From the NCBI GenBank assembly GCA_026785765.1, contig JAJAZK010000516.1:1-6574 (forward strand): DNA of 6,574 bases, in the 5' to 3' direction. The stretch's first letter is position 1, and every line of letters begins with the position of its first letter. The stretch comes from Rhodoferax sp. GTDB taxonomy: Bacteria; Pseudomonadota; Gammaproteobacteria; Burkholderiales; Burkholderiaceae_C. Made by a program: the position numbers and the translations under genes. Below, piece after piece: positions 6,123 to 6,574 of the stretch. The notes beneath the pieces are model-generated. The model was not told the DNA's origin, ran no database searches, and was given only the letters and a program-made list of their open reading frames with translations.

Positions 6123-6574
6123 TTAGCGCTTTAGTACGTCCGATTGAAAAAAAGCATTCAGCTCGCCGCCCGGCGCTGCGTCGGCAAAACTGCCAAACGT
6201 GCCGTGCTCCGCCAATGCCTTGGCGGAGCGAATGAAGCCGCCCCAGGCGGAGCGCGCCAATGCGCCGCCCACACTGATGCGGCGCACACCCAGCGCAGCA
6301 ATCTCCGCCACGGTCAGCTTGCTCGCCGAGCCGACCAACAGATTGAAAGGCTTGGGAGCGACGGCCTCTACCACGGCGCTGATCTGTTCGGGCGTGCGCA
6401 GCCCGGGCGCGTACAGGCAGTCAGCGCCTGCGTCCGAATACGCCTTGAGCCGGCGAATGGTCTCCTCGAGGTCGGGCTGCCCAACCAGAAAACATTCGGC
6501 GCGGCCCACTAACACGGTGTCGCCGCCAGCGGCATCGATTGCGCCGCGCGCGGCGCGCATGCGCTGCACCGCAG
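6123..6574 (-). CDS. Isocitrate lyase / PEP mutase superfamily protein, 3' part
   Basis: Only the last 149 residues are present; the frame stays open to the window edge, so the 5' end is missing. The GTG at 6569 and ATG at 6560 are internal codons rather than likely starts, because the family's N-terminal half would be absent. The fragment has the C-terminal half of the (beta/alpha)8 barrel. TVLVGRAECFLVGQPDLEE matches the ARTDA/ARVEA strand of the superfamily, where the Arg binds substrate. YSDAGADCLYAPGLRTPEQI matches the next strand-helix, and KPFNLLVG followed by LGVRRISVGG the last strands. These enzymes cleave or form C-C or P-C bonds of 2-carboxylates with Mg2+ (2-methylisocitrate lyase, oxaloacetate hydrolase, PEP mutase and others). 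The catalytic loop that separates these classes (the KKCGH region) lies outside the window, so the reaction cannot be assigned. The gene is convergent with the exporter. Confidence 0.85.
   Translation of the reverse strand, partial: AVQRMRAARGAIDAAGGDTVLVGRAECFLVGQPDLEETIRRLKAYSDAGADCLYAPGLRTPEQISAVVEAVAPKPFNLLVGSASKLTVAEIAALGVRRISVGGALARSAWGGFIRSAKALAEHGTFGSFADAAPGGELNAFFQSDVLKR

Noticed and set aside
6144..6512. Plus-strand open frame opposite the PEP mutase-family gene
   Set aside because: Shadow frame of a recognisable minus-strand enzyme fragment.

Overview
The window looks like an ordinary stretch of chromosome from a GC-rich betaproteobacterium, most likely Burkholderiales and probably Comamonadaceae (Polaromonas/Rhodoferax/Variovorax-like). 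The family guess rests on protein recognition (Liv permeases, a YciA-type thioesterase, an Atm1-type exporter) and on a G/C-rich dispersed repeat at the left edge of a style I associate with that family. No database search was possible, so the taxon is an inference.

Layout, left to right. Positions 1-134 hold two near-identical copies of a 50-bp repeat, 84 bp apart, with two short GC hairpins in and between them. The second copy contains the stop codon of livM. Positions 129-2081 (minus strand) carry livH and livM, the two membrane permeases of a branched-chain amino acid-type (HAAT) ABC importer. They abut as TGA-ATG, and their ATPase and binding-protein genes are not in the window. A 105-bp divergent intergenic region (2082-2186) follows. 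Positions 2187-3600 (plus strand) carry a two-gene unit: a crotonase-fold protein that lacks the second catalytic glutamate of true enoyl-CoA hydratases, and a SnoaL/NTF2-fold protein that starts 4 bp after it. Convergent to this pair is a YciA-type acyl-CoA thioesterase (3680-4105, minus). Divergent from the thioesterase, across 40 bp, is a full-length Atm1/ABCB7-type ABC exporter (4146-6023, plus). The window ends in the 3' part of an isocitrate lyase/PEP mutase superfamily gene (6123-6574, minus) whose 5' end lies outside.

Functional picture. The Liv permeases import a small carboxylate or amino acid. The crotonase-like and SnoaL-like proteins look like a small CoA-ester or hydration/isomerisation module of unknown substrate. 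The thioesterase and the Atm1-type exporter are housekeeping-type functions (CoA recycling; export of glutathione-linked or sulfur compounds). No mobile element, CRISPR array, tRNA or rRNA was seen, and no gap between genes exceeds about 130 bp. I found no convincing new multi-gene system. The best second-look items are the altered active site of the crotonase with its coupled SnoaL partner, and the repeat pair at the end of livM.
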